From a virus: DNA of 35,188 nt. The notes beneath the pieces are model-generated. The model saw only the letters and a list, made by a program, of their open reading frames with translations. It ran no database searches and was not told the DNA's origin. The DNA is taken from positions 1 to 35,188 of IMG/VR virus record IMGVR_UViG_3300032116_009995; one strand, 5' to 3'. Shown piece by piece: positions 15,501 to 22,816 of this stretch. Position 1 is the stretch's first letter, and the number at the start of each line of letters is the position of its first letter. Position numbers and translations under genes: made by a program.

Positions 15501-18406
15501 GCTCCATTTACAAGAACAGAACCAGAAGATACAGTTACAGTACCACCGCCAGTAACATTTCCGTTAATCTGACTTGTAACAAAAGTATGGTTTACACCAG
15601 TTCCAAAGTCAGAAACAGTTAATGTAATACCAGCTGCAGCATTATCTGCAGAAGTAGCTAAACGAAGATAATCTCTGTTAACAGAAACTACATAATAATC
15701 TGTGTCATCTGTTAGACCACTGATATCTGTACCAGCTTCTCCATTTGAGTATCTAACTTCTGTTCCAGTTATAAACCCGTGAGAAGGAATTTTAAATGTA
15801 CTTAGATTTAAATCTATAGAAGATCTAGGGTTAAATGTTTTAGTAATTACTGGAACATTGCCTTTAGCTTCTACAGTAAAAGTATTAGCACTTGGAGTTG
15901 AAACGATGGTGTAAATTCCATCTGGAGTTTTGCTTAAGGATTGAAGTGAATGCACACCAACACCAGCTGGTGACTCCAGCAGATCAACAGCTGTTCCAGC
16001 TGAAGCGTTTTCTGGTGTTGTAGCAAGCTTAATGTTATCTCCGTCAATGAATATGACATAATAAGGAGTCGCAGTTGTTAAACCATTTACAACTGTTTGA
16101 CCTCGAGAGTCATAGTTTACAAGCTCTCCTTGAAGGAATCCATGTCCTGGAACTGTAATTATGTTGTTAGTAAAGTCTAAAGATGTAATAAGAAGAGACT
16201 GAGTACCAGTACCTACACCAGTAATATTTGCAATATTTGTTAAAGCTTGGTTTGTGGCAAGCTTAACAATACTGTTATCAACCTTGATGATGTAATAAGT
16301 ACCGTTGTTTGTTAAACCAGGGATAGTTGTTCCGCCACCATTTGAATATCTAACGGCTTGACCAGAAACTAATCCATGATTAGGAATGTACAAAGTATCT
16401 TCAAGTGTATTAATTGTTACGAAGATAAAGCTGTGTGCAGTTCCTGTTCCAGCAGCTGTAAAATTAATAGAAGTTGGGGAATTTAAAGATGTTTTTAGTT
16501 TAATTCTGTTAGCGTCAATAACTTCAGAAATATAATAAGTAGCTTGATCCTGTAGAGGTGCAATTGCTACGCCTCCACCAGTATCATATTGTACTGGCTG
16601 ATCCACTTGAAAACCGTGGTTGTTAATACTTAAAGTATCAGTTGCAGTATTGACAACAACTTTTCTTATTTGATCAGATGTGGCTGTTTGTCTAGAAGAA
16701 GGGATTGTTAAGTTAATAGTAGTAAATGTAGGAGATGGAGTTGTACTCAATCTATATGTAAATGTGTTTACTGTATTAATATAATAAATAATTCCATTAG
16801 ATAAGCCAGTAGGAGCAGTGCCATTAAAATTAAGAGTTACAGCTTCTCCATTAACCAAACCATGAACTGATGAACTATGGATAACATCGTTTTCTAGATC
16901 CATACTAATAGGTACAAAAGCATGTGTAGACGATCCAGCAGGAGCTATTGCAATAGCATTTGTATTATTTTGAGCATCTACTGCTGTAGGATGAACGCTG
17001 TTACCAGTTGTAAATGAAGAAATCAATGACAATACAACTTGACCTTCTCCATCTCTATAAGATGAAAGATTTGTTATTGCAGCTCCATTAAATGTAGCAA
17101 CACCATCAAAAAGACCTGTTGATGTAGCAACATTTGTTGCACTAGAAATAATGAAAGAACCGCCGCCACCACCAGATGCATTAGCTATAGTTGTACGAGC
17201 TCCTGGCCCTCCAGAGTAGCCACCACCACCACCAGATTGTCCAGCGTTGTTACCGTCAGATTGTCCACCGCCACCAAATCCACCATAACCGCCAGCACGA
17301 GTGTTAGTACTCATGGTTAATCCATCAAGAAATGACCCGCCACCAAAATCTCCAACAGTAGAGTTTTCACCTCTACCATTAAAACCTCCACCACCACCAG
17401 AACGACCACCAGCAGCACGACCACCGAAGCTCAAAGCTGTTCCTTGAATACCACCTGTGGAAGAAGTTCCACCTATCTGACTTAATACACCGTTTCTTCC
17501 CGCAGTTGTATTTGCATCTGCAGAACCTCCACCAGCAACAAACAAAGGCTCGTTACCAGTTTTACGAACTACAAATGTTCCACCACCAGAACCACTCCAT
17601 GTACCTGCAGAAACTCCCTTTTGACCGCAAGCAATTGTGATAATTTCACCTTTAGTTAAGGAAACTCTTCCTCTTACACGAGCACCTAAACCTGGAGCTG
17701 CTCCTCCAGATCCATCAAAACCAGATGCTCCATAAACATCAAATTCATAAATACCAGAAACTGGAACTGTCCAGTCTTGATAACCTTGAAATGCTCCTTG
17801 TGAAATGTAGGTTTCATCCCAGTTTCCATTTGCAGATGTATCGTAAGCAGATCTCATTTGAGCTTGAGTAGGGCCAACTCGACCAGTCTGGCCGCAAGTA
17901 GTAAATGTATGAGTATTAGAAGCTAGCGTATATAAAGCTTGAGAACCAGCAAAAGAAGATACAGAAACATTTCGTAAAAAGTATGTATTGCCGCTAGTCA
18001 ATCCAGTTAATGCAGTACCGTTTGTATAGTATTTAACTGCTTGATTTGAAGGCGTAGAAGCATCAATATTAAGCTTATTATCATAAACTCTTGGTGTATT
18101 AAAAGTAATATCTCCAGCAACAGCAGCAGTAATATTAATATCTGATCCACCCTGAGTGGTGCTAAATTTTAATTGCTGGGTGTTTTCTCTTTTAACAAAA
18201 ACAAGGGTGTCATCTGTAATACCAGTAAGTGCTCCAGTACCAGTTGAATATATAAAACCAGTACCATTTGTAAGAGCTGTAGGTATATTTTCAGCTGTTA
18301 CACCTGCAGTACCTTTATAGTAAATAAAGTCACTGTCAACATGTACATTTGTTTTACGAAATGTATGAGCTCCAGTAGAACCTACTGCCGTAACATTAAT
18401 AGGCAT
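12599..18406 (-). CDS. Giant tail protein: glycine-rich domain and HGF-type repeats
   Basis: 1935 residues, the largest gene in the window. The N-terminus (1-190) carries two TNGTALTG-type beta units. Residues about 190-465 form a glycine-rich domain opened by DWTVPVSGIYEFDVYGASG and packed with GGGG runs. Residues about 500-1075 are a tandem array of 60-90-residue repeats (HGF/HGL, then VXYXXGGG, then LXXXXXYYV, then LAT). About 1120-1560 contain a conserved core with SYPTFVYVRPEGYSLHRP and DPCDGSGPTGYNLDLSKIQ that I associate with cyanophage virion proteins. More repeats follow, and the C-terminus (about 1760-1935) has VINRMQLRLKEIGI and ISLRLSPSV. No signal peptide, no enzyme motif. It is likely a tail or baseplate fibre. 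AGAGGAT precedes the ATG. Confidence 0.85.
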   Translation of the reverse strand: MPINVTAVGSTGAHTFRKTNVHVDSDFIYYKGTAGVTAENIPTALTNGTGFIYSTGTGALTGITDDTLVFVKRENTQQLKFSTTQGGSDINITAAVAGDITFNTPRVYDNKLNIDASTPSNQAVKYYTNGTALTGLTSGNTYFLRNVSVSSFAGSQALYTLASNTHTFTTCGQTGRVGPTQAQMRSAYDTSANGNWDETYISQGAFQGYQDWTVPVSGIYEFDVYGASGFDGSGGAAPGLGARVRGRVSLTKGEIITIACGQKGVSAGTWSGSGGGTFVVRKTGNEPLFVAGGGSADANTTAGRNGVLSQIGGTSSTGGIQGTALSFGGRAAGGRSGGGGGFNGRGENSTVGDFGGGSFLDGLTMSTNTRAGGYGGFGGGGQSDGNNAGQSGGGGGYSGGPGARTTIANASGGGGGSFIISSATNVATSTGLFDGVATFNGAAITNLSSYRDGEGQVVLSLISSFTTGNSVHPTAVDAQNNTNAIAIAPAGSSTHAFVPISMDLENDVIHSSSVHGLVNGEAVTLNFNGTAPTGLSNGIIYYINTVNTFTYRLSTTPSPTFTTINLTIPSSRQTATSDQIRKVVVNTATDTLSINNHGFQVDQPVQYDTGGGVAIAPLQDQATYYISEVIDANRIKLKTSLNSPTSINFTAAGTGTAHSFIFVTINTLEDTLYIPNHGLVSGQAVRYSNGGGTTIPGLTNNGTYYIIKVDNSIVKLATNQALTNIANITGVGTGTQSLLITSLDFTNNIITVPGHGFLQGELVNYDSRGQTVVNGLTTATPYYVIFIDGDNIKLATTPENASAGTAVDLLESPAGVGVHSLQSLSKTPDGIYTIVSTPSANTFTVEAKGNVPVITKTFNPRSSIDLNLSTFKIPSHGFITGTEVRYSNGEAGTDISGLTDDTDYYVVSVNRDYLRLATSADNAAAGITLTVSDFGTGVNHTFVTSQINGNVTGGGTVTVSSGSVLVNGAGTSFSKILKVGDRFRLFPSNTTTAITFAAADVNTTTNRITKAAHGFATGDTIVYAANGGVSPSPLVDGYYYFTRAVSSSEITLHNSAADATANTGALDFTTQGTGSGFTLTKTTPIGPIIRRITAIGSDTQITVDRPYANAYSAVSYSYPTFVYVRPEGYSLHRPFDGGVEMSVGAGTSWGQIVRQTRKYFRYQSGKGLQTSCGINFKPSIDLESMTQFSSTTIECKTRRPHGLISGLTITVSEAKDSNGNTSTVYNGNFQVTVVDLTTFRMVSNSPIVENRSYGFPQFFVTAWANGAVRTGMFDFQNGMFFEYDGQKLYAVRRSSTQQLAGTASALQGSELIFGTNTSFQAQLTVGDYIVMRGQSYRVVQITSNTRMSVRPEYKGASGTEKEFDPGNGTTGVVRTSTDTFQLVGHGFSNLLPVVYNSIDGEPIGGLINGRTYYIDLINNNSFRLKASPDSVGVVDISSVGTTSTHSFTPAKSGIIMTKTVDTRIPQENFSLDPCDGSGPTGYNLDLSKIQMAYIDYSWYGAGKIRFGFKTTDGQVQYVHEFVHNNNLYESYFRSGNLPARYEVVTYLNPTYIPYLFHWGTSVMMDGRFDDDNAYLFTQGSQTLNISGTTTKLFSSTGINLANDLITVQTHGFRTGDVLQFQSIAPNGFPGTNTLNPATQVVGTNTLSYLTNSTKYKAFVNSSNLIHLTPFASPISVGGTVARAGTTVTVVTNTNHGLSNGMYVGIYGITNANLLDVNGTYTVTVTNATTFTVTKAGTAQTTVTENGLAVAEVLNFTSQGNTQYQYFLYPDGSLNNSSGPNYQPLISLRLSPSVSSGLTGKLGDRDVINRMQLRLKEIGISTTQLVDAKLLLNPRLNNLNFTSVDAPSLTQIVEHTASDTVSGGVQVYNFKAAGGASGAEDTTTVDVSSLFELSNSILGGDSIYPDGPDILTIAVSRLTGNTTLTSAKMSWSEAQA
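15220..16905 (-). repeat. Tandem array of HG[FL]-type protein repeats
   Basis: Within the 1935-residue tail protein at least six consecutive copies of a module are visible: a DTLXXXNHGF-like strand, then GXXVXYXXGG, then a loop with LTXXTXYYVXXV, then IKLAT and a spacer. Copies differ in sequence at DNA and protein level, so this is ancient internal duplication. Two or three more copies lie nearer the C-terminus and about three in the neighbouring 842-residue protein. Confidence 0.75.
17012..17839 (-). other. Glycine-rich (ALK/LTK-type) domain coding region
   Basis: This part of the 1935-residue gene codes for VPVSGIYEFDVYGASG, GLGARVRGRVSLTKGEIITI, FVVRKTG, PLFVAGGG and then dense GGGGG runs with interspersed Ser and Asn. 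The order (beta-sandwich core feeding strings of Gly) matches glycine-rich domains of receptor kinases and some phage tail tips, where Gly chains form polyglycine helices. Confidence 0.65.
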
Positions 18407-18418
18407 TTACTTTATCCT

Positions 18419-20947
18419 CTATTCTCTGACATAGATAGCGTGTCCGTAGTATGGAGATGATCTATCAGCATCCCATACGCTTGGGTTTCTTCCTGAACCC
18501 CAGCCCCAAACATGGTGTGAAATTCTGCTATGTGTTCCAGCAGCGTCAATAACACCGAAACCGCCACCTACTTGACCATACTGCTCAGGAGCAGAGGTAG
18601 CACACCATCCAATTTGTGCTGACGCCCATCCGCCAAAACCACTGTTATAAGTATTAAATCCTGGAACATTTGGCCATCCACCAGCCATTCTTGGATATCC
18701 ATAATCATTTCCATGACGGTCTGATGCAATCTTAAAGCCCCAAAGATTTGCGTTTCTATCTACAATTGGAGAACCGTTTGTAGTATCTGGACGACGGTCT
18801 AGGCTGTAGTACCAGAAGCTGGCATTACCAAACAATTGAGTGTTTCCATAAACTGGAGCAGAGTTTTGTGCAACACATGCTCTCATGCTCGTTTGTAGAG
18901 AGTTGTGTCTCCAACCAATTCTTTGTGCTCCAGAGCTTGGAGAAGTTCTATTTGGTCTAATCATTACATCTCTAAACTGACATGCAATGTAAACAGGGCT
19001 AAATGCATCTGTTCCATCGTCTGCAGCATAATTAGTAACATTTCCACCAAATGCATTATCTATTTGAGACTTAGTGCTGTATGTCCAACCAGCCCAGTCG
19101 CCGACAAATACAGCACCAGGGCTAAATGGAGTTCTACTAGCAGATCCGAAATTGTTTGTATCCATTCTTAAAGCAAGCATCCATCCACCGCCGTTAGACT
19201 GCATAATGCAATGAACTCTAAATGCAGAATCTGTCCAACCAGTAGGTTTAATCCAATAAGCGCCATCTGGTGCTGCAGGATTAACTGCAAGAATTGCAGT
19301 AGCACTTGTAGCAGCTCTAGCTTCACTAGATCCATCTGCTGCAATGGTGTCAGTTACTGTAAAATTGTGAGTATCTAATACAGTTTCTACATAATAATAA
19401 TTTTGTGAAGCACTTGAAACAAATGAAGTTCCAGCTGCTGGTGGATCGTATCTTAGTAAATCTGCAACTGTAAATCCATGATTTTTTACATGGAAGATAT
19501 CTCTGTCTAAAGATACACCGATTGCCCTAAATTTTTGAGTACCTGTTCCTCCAGAAATTGAAGTAATAGCTGATCCTGTAGGAGTAGGTTTAATTGTAAA
19601 ACTGTAAGTATTAGTAGATCCTTGTTGAAAGAATGTATCAATAAAATAAGTTGTATTATTTGTTAAACCGCTAGCAGCAGAACCAGTTGTTGTATAAAGA
19701 AGCATTCTTCCTACATACCAATCTAAATCTGCAAGTCCAGAATCACTAGTTACTGTAATCAAGCTTCCACTATAAGAAGTTACTGTTGCAAGAACAGAAG
19801 TTAAAACATTTATAGAACCATCATTAGCTCCATCAAATGATTTAGCAGCATCATTTACCACTGTAAGAGTAGTTTGTGTAGATGGGTCAACATTGTTACC
19901 AGCAAAAAGACGAGCTTGATTAGCTAATTGAAAAGTTCCTGACATAGCAGATTCTATGTCTATAGCGTCTCCATCTGGAATAGCGCTTACTTGAAATGTT
20001 GAAGTTGATGTACCTAGTCCAGTATTTGTTTTTAAAAATACAACTCCTCGCGGGTTAGTAGCAAAATATCCAGTTCCTGCAGTTACAGAGTAGTAAAGAG
20101 GAGTACCTAAAGGTCTTCCATTAAAATTCTCTGCTCCATGGCTTACAGTTATAGTGTCAGCAGTAGTACTTACTGAGCTGATATTGCTTGTTATTCCACC
20201 AATAGTTGCTGAGTTAGACCAATCAATGTTGATAGAAGCAAGAGTATTTGAGCCATCAAATGTTTGAGCTGTAGCACTGTTTGAAGCGTCAAATGATTTA
20301 GCAGCTGTATTAGAAGCTTGAAACTCTTGAGAAATTGTTGAGTTTAGATTCAAAAAATAAAAAGGAGTATTTAAACCAAAACCGTGTGCACTAGGTGTGG
20401 TTACAGTTAAGGTAGAGATTGACTCTCCGTCTGTAGTTATACCGTCTGAGTCAGAAATTCTAAGCTGAGAACCTTGAAAGAACTCTCCAGTAATAATAGA
20501 AGAATAGAGATCTTCAATAGATGCAGTGGTAGCTTGTATATCTTTGCAAAGATATGTAAAAGTTGTTGTATTTGGAATAGAGTTGATAATGTATGAACCA
20601 TCGGCAGTAATAGATTTTGTTCCACTAACGCTGATAGGGATACCTACCGCAAGTCCATGATCTAAACCTGTTCTAACAGTAATTTCACGAGTTCCAGCAT
20701 TAGTAGTAATAGCAATAATGTCTGGAATAGTAGTGTCACCGCTCTTTGAGAAGAACGATGGGGTGTTGTTAATAAGCTCAACTGTTTCCCACTTTGTTGG
20801 CTGAAGACCATATTCAAAGTCAGTATCGATTAGGTTTTCTGGCTGCGATACACGCAGCTTAGTAACTGGATCGATAAACTCTTTTGGAAAAGAGATTTCT
20901 CCACCTGTACCTGAGCTTCCTGAGCTACCGCCTAAAAAACCGGGCAT
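18419..20947 (-). CDS. Tail protein with fibrinogen-like C-terminal domain
   Basis: 842 residues. The N-terminus is Gly/Ser-rich (MPGFLGGSSGSSGTGG) then has FIDPVTKLRVSQPENLIDTDFEYG. Residues about 80-555 are beta-rich with HGL/HGF-type repeat copies (DHGLAVGIPISV, NHGFTVADLLRY). The C-terminal 285 residues resemble a fibrinogen-related domain: DGAYWIKPTGW, FRVHCIMQSNGGGWMLALRMD, a GWASAQIGWC and a final YYGHAIYVRE. In animals this fold is a lectin that binds acetylated sugars; phage copies are probably receptor-binding. The domain has three Cys (near HCIM, RACV and GWCA) that could form disulphides. GAGAGAGG precedes the ATG, whose start overlaps a 26-codon ORF. Confidence 0.83.
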   Translation of the reverse strand: MPGFLGGSSGSSGTGGEISFPKEFIDPVTKLRVSQPENLIDTDFEYGLQPTKWETVELINNTPSFFSKSGDTTIPDIIAITTNAGTREITVRTGLDHGLAVGIPISVSGTKSITADGSYIINSIPNTTTFTYLCKDIQATTASIEDLYSSIITGEFFQGSQLRISDSDGITTDGESISTLTVTTPSAHGFGLNTPFYFLNLNSTISQEFQASNTAAKSFDASNSATAQTFDGSNTLASINIDWSNSATIGGITSNISSVSTTADTITVSHGAENFNGRPLGTPLYYSVTAGTGYFATNPRGVVFLKTNTGLGTSTSTFQVSAIPDGDAIDIESAMSGTFQLANQARLFAGNNVDPSTQTTLTVVNDAAKSFDGANDGSINVLTSVLATVTSYSGSLITVTSDSGLADLDWYVGRMLLYTTTGSAASGLTNNTTYFIDTFFQQGSTNTYSFTIKPTPTGSAITSISGGTGTQKFRAIGVSLDRDIFHVKNHGFTVADLLRYDPPAAGTSFVSSASQNYYYVETVLDTHNFTVTDTIAADGSSEARAATSATAILAVNPAAPDGAYWIKPTGWTDSAFRVHCIMQSNGGGWMLALRMDTNNFGSASRTPFSPGAVFVGDWAGWTYSTKSQIDNAFGGNVTNYAADDGTDAFSPVYIACQFRDVMIRPNRTSPSSGAQRIGWRHNSLQTSMRACVAQNSAPVYGNTQLFGNASFWYYSLDRRPDTTNGSPIVDRNANLWGFKIASDRHGNDYGYPRMAGGWPNVPGFNTYNSGFGGWASAQIGWCATSAPEQYGQVGGGFGVIDAAGTHSRISHHVWGWGSGRNPSVWDADRSSPYYGHAIYVRE

Positions 20948-21027
20948 TAGTTATTACCTCTCTCAGAATAAGATGGATTCGTAGATAGAATACCAGTTTT
21001 TACAGACATCAATTTTGAAAAAATCAT
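20947..21027 (-). CDS. Possible 26-residue leader ORF
   Basis: ATG at 21027 opens a 26-codon frame (MIFSKLMSVKTGILST...) whose TAA overlaps the ATG of the fibrinogen-like tail gene as TAATG. The upstream site is weak (AGGT). It may be a coupling peptide or merely chance; no homologue can be judged at this length. Confidence 0.25.
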   Translation of the reverse strand: MIFSKLMSVKTGILSTNPSYSERGNN

Positions 21028-21028
21028 C

Positions 21029-21679
21029 TTAAATACCTAACCACCATGATGTGGACATAGCTAATGATCCTTGTGGACCTGTCGCACCAGTAGTACCCTG
21101 AGTACCTCCAGCAGCTTCTAAAAATACTCCATTATAAAAAACATAAGTTTTTGCAGTATTAGTATTAAACCAAGCATCTCCATTTACAGAAGTTTCAATT
21201 GCTGGCTGAGTTGGTCCAGCAGTGAATTTACCTACAGGACCTGTAGGACCTGTAGGACCTGGAATTTCTGATTGAGCACCTGTTGGTCCTGTAGGACCTG
21301 TTTGTCCACGAGGACCAGTTGGGCCTTGCGGACCTGTTACTTGTGAATCTGCTCCAGTGGGGCCTGTAAAACCACGCAAACCTTGTTCACCAGTTGCTCC
21401 TTGCGGACCTGTTGGCCCCTGAGTGCCTGTTGGACCCGTTGGTCCTTGAGGACCAGCTACATCTGATATAGGTCCAGTAGGACCTTGAATACCTTGTGGT
21501 CCTGTAGCACCTACGGAACCAGTAGCACCTGTAGGACCTTGAATACCTTGTGGTCCTTGTGGACCTGTTGGAGCTACACGCTTAGCTTCCCAAGCAATTC
21601 CAGTCCAGACCCAGGTTTGATTATTAAATGTGACTTCTTCACCAACTACTGTTGGCGTAGGAAAATCTATTGCTGCCAC
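21029..21679 (-). CDS. Collagen-like fibre protein (MAAIDFP anchor)
   Basis: 216 residues. The first 35, starting [14 protein letters not shown] with [11 protein letters not shown], form a small WW-like beta hairpin module shared with the proteins encoded at 22817-24697 and 24711-25406. Residues about 36-150 are collagen-like Gly-X-Y with many GPQ, GPT and GAT triplets. A short insert, [18 protein letters not shown], follows, and the C-terminus is brief (TSWWLGI). With almost no globular head it may be a minor or decoration fibre. GTG at 21679 follows AAGGA. Confidence 0.8.
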   Translation of the reverse strand: MAAIDFPTPTVVGEEVTFNNQTWVWTGIAWEAKRVAPTGPQGPQGIQGPTGATGSVGATGPQGIQGPTGPISDVAGPQGPTGPTGTQGPTGPQGATGEQGLRGFTGPTGADSQVTGPQGPTGPRGQTGPTGPTGAQSEIPGPTGPTGPVGKFTAGPTQPAIETSVNGDAWFNTNTAKTYVFYNGVFLEAAGGTQGTTGATGPQGSLAMSTSWWLGI

Positions 21680-21712
21680 TTGGTCTGTCCTTTCTGTGCT
21701 CTAGGTTCTATT

Positions 21713-21880
21713 TTACTCTGGTGTAGGTTCTTGAATTCCAGCGTTTTTCATTCCAACATAAGCATCTGCCCAATGAATTGCTGCAGGAAGAGATTCCCAA
21801 GGTCCGCTTTCATCAATGACATTATCTTCATGTAGAACCTGAACATAAGGTCCATCTTCTACTATGATGTAAGAAAACAT
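21713..21880 (-). CDS. Small conserved protein of the fibre gene region
   Basis: 55 residues. The sequence begins MFSYIIVEDGPYVQVLHEDN, continues with GPWESLPAAIHWADAYVGMKNAG and ends EPTPE. A strand-turn-strand start is followed by a helix with Trp, Ala and Tyr. A well-placed AAAAGAGAT lies just upstream of ATG at 21880, and the frame fills the gap between two fibre genes in the same direction. I recall short proteins of this kind beside collagen-like fibre genes in aquatic phages; a fibre chaperone or assembly factor would suit the position, but that is inference. Confidence 0.7.
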   Translation of the reverse strand: MFSYIIVEDGPYVQVLHEDNVIDESGPWESLPAAIHWADAYVGMKNAGIQEPTPE

Positions 21881-21897
21881 ATTATATCTCTTTTCTA

Positions 21898-22815
21898 TTA
21901 GACCGAATAGGTGATTTTTCCAGATGCACCTACCGCCAATCCGTTGTTATTATCTATGTAAACACCATTTATGTTAGAAGTTCCAAAGCCACTAGTTCTT
22001 TGAATCCAAGTTATTCCATCAAACGATGTTGCTAATTTTCCAGTGGCTCCACCAGCAATATATGTTCCGTCTGGAGAAACATCTAGCGCTCTAACGCTAG
22101 AAGCTCCAAAACTACTGGTCGGAAATGTTTGAGTCCAAGTTGTTCCATTTGTAGAGCTTGCAAATTTCCCTGCTTCGCCAGCTGCTAAAAAATTTCCTCC
22201 AGCAGTATTAGTAACTGCAAAAATACTACTTACTCCAAAGCTAGAAGATCTTTGAGTCCAAGTTGTACCATTTGTAGAAGTAGCAAGCTTTCCATCATAC
22301 CCGACAGCAACAATAGTGCTATTACTTGCAGCTAATCCATTTATAAATGTAGTGCTGAAAGATGAAGTTCTTTGTACCCAGCTTATGCCGTCTATAGATG
22401 TAGCTAATTTTCCTGATCCGCCAGCTGCTATCCACAAAGAAGCGCTTGGAGAATAAACAACAGCAAGAACTGGACTTGCTCCAAAACCAGAAGAGCGTGC
22501 TGTCCAATTTACACCATCTGATGAAGTAACTATTCTTCCAAAACTTCCACCAGCTACATAAATATTATCTCCATAAGATATACAATAAAGATTGCTATCT
22601 ACTGCATTACTTTCTCTTTGAGTCCAAGATAGTGTATTAGATGAAGTTGCAATTTTTCCAGAATTTCCTACAGCAATATATGTATCTGTGTCTTGATTAT
22701 AATAAACAGCATTTATATTACTTAAAGCAAATGATGAATCTTCAACAAGTTGCCATGTTACTGGAGTAAAAGGAAAAGTTAAAGTTGCATGAAAAGCATG
22801 AGAGGCTCTAAGCAC
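21898..22815 (-). CDS. Seven-bladed beta-propeller tail adhesin (BNR/HCF136-like)
   Basis: 305 residues made of about seven repeats of roughly 40 residues. Each carries a GKLATSXDGXXWXQRTSSFG core and then IXXVXXXXXXXXAVG, as in BNR/sialidase-type and HCF136-like propellers. The N-terminal WQLVEDSSF strand probably completes the last blade (velcro closure). No collagen tract is present. Glutamine, tryptophan and aromatic residues on blade edges could bind glycans. The GTG start at 22815 comes one base after the stop of the collagen-like gene upstream and has only a weak GGAAAT site, so translation is probably coupled. It is likely a receptor-binding or fibre-tip protein. Confidence 0.8.
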   Translation of the reverse strand: MLRASHAFHATLTFPFTPVTWQLVEDSSFALSNINAVYYNQDTDTYIAVGNSGKIATSSNTLSWTQRESNAVDSNLYCISYGDNIYVAGGSFGRIVTSSDGVNWTARSSGFGASPVLAVVYSPSASLWIAAGGSGKLATSIDGISWVQRTSSFSTTFINGLAASNSTIVAVGYDGKLATSTNGTTWTQRSSSFGVSSIFAVTNTAGGNFLAAGEAGKFASSTNGTTWTQTFPTSSFGASSVRALDVSPDGTYIAGGATGKLATSFDGITWIQRTSGFGTSNINGVYIDNNNGLAVGASGKITYSV

Positions 22816-22816
22816 A

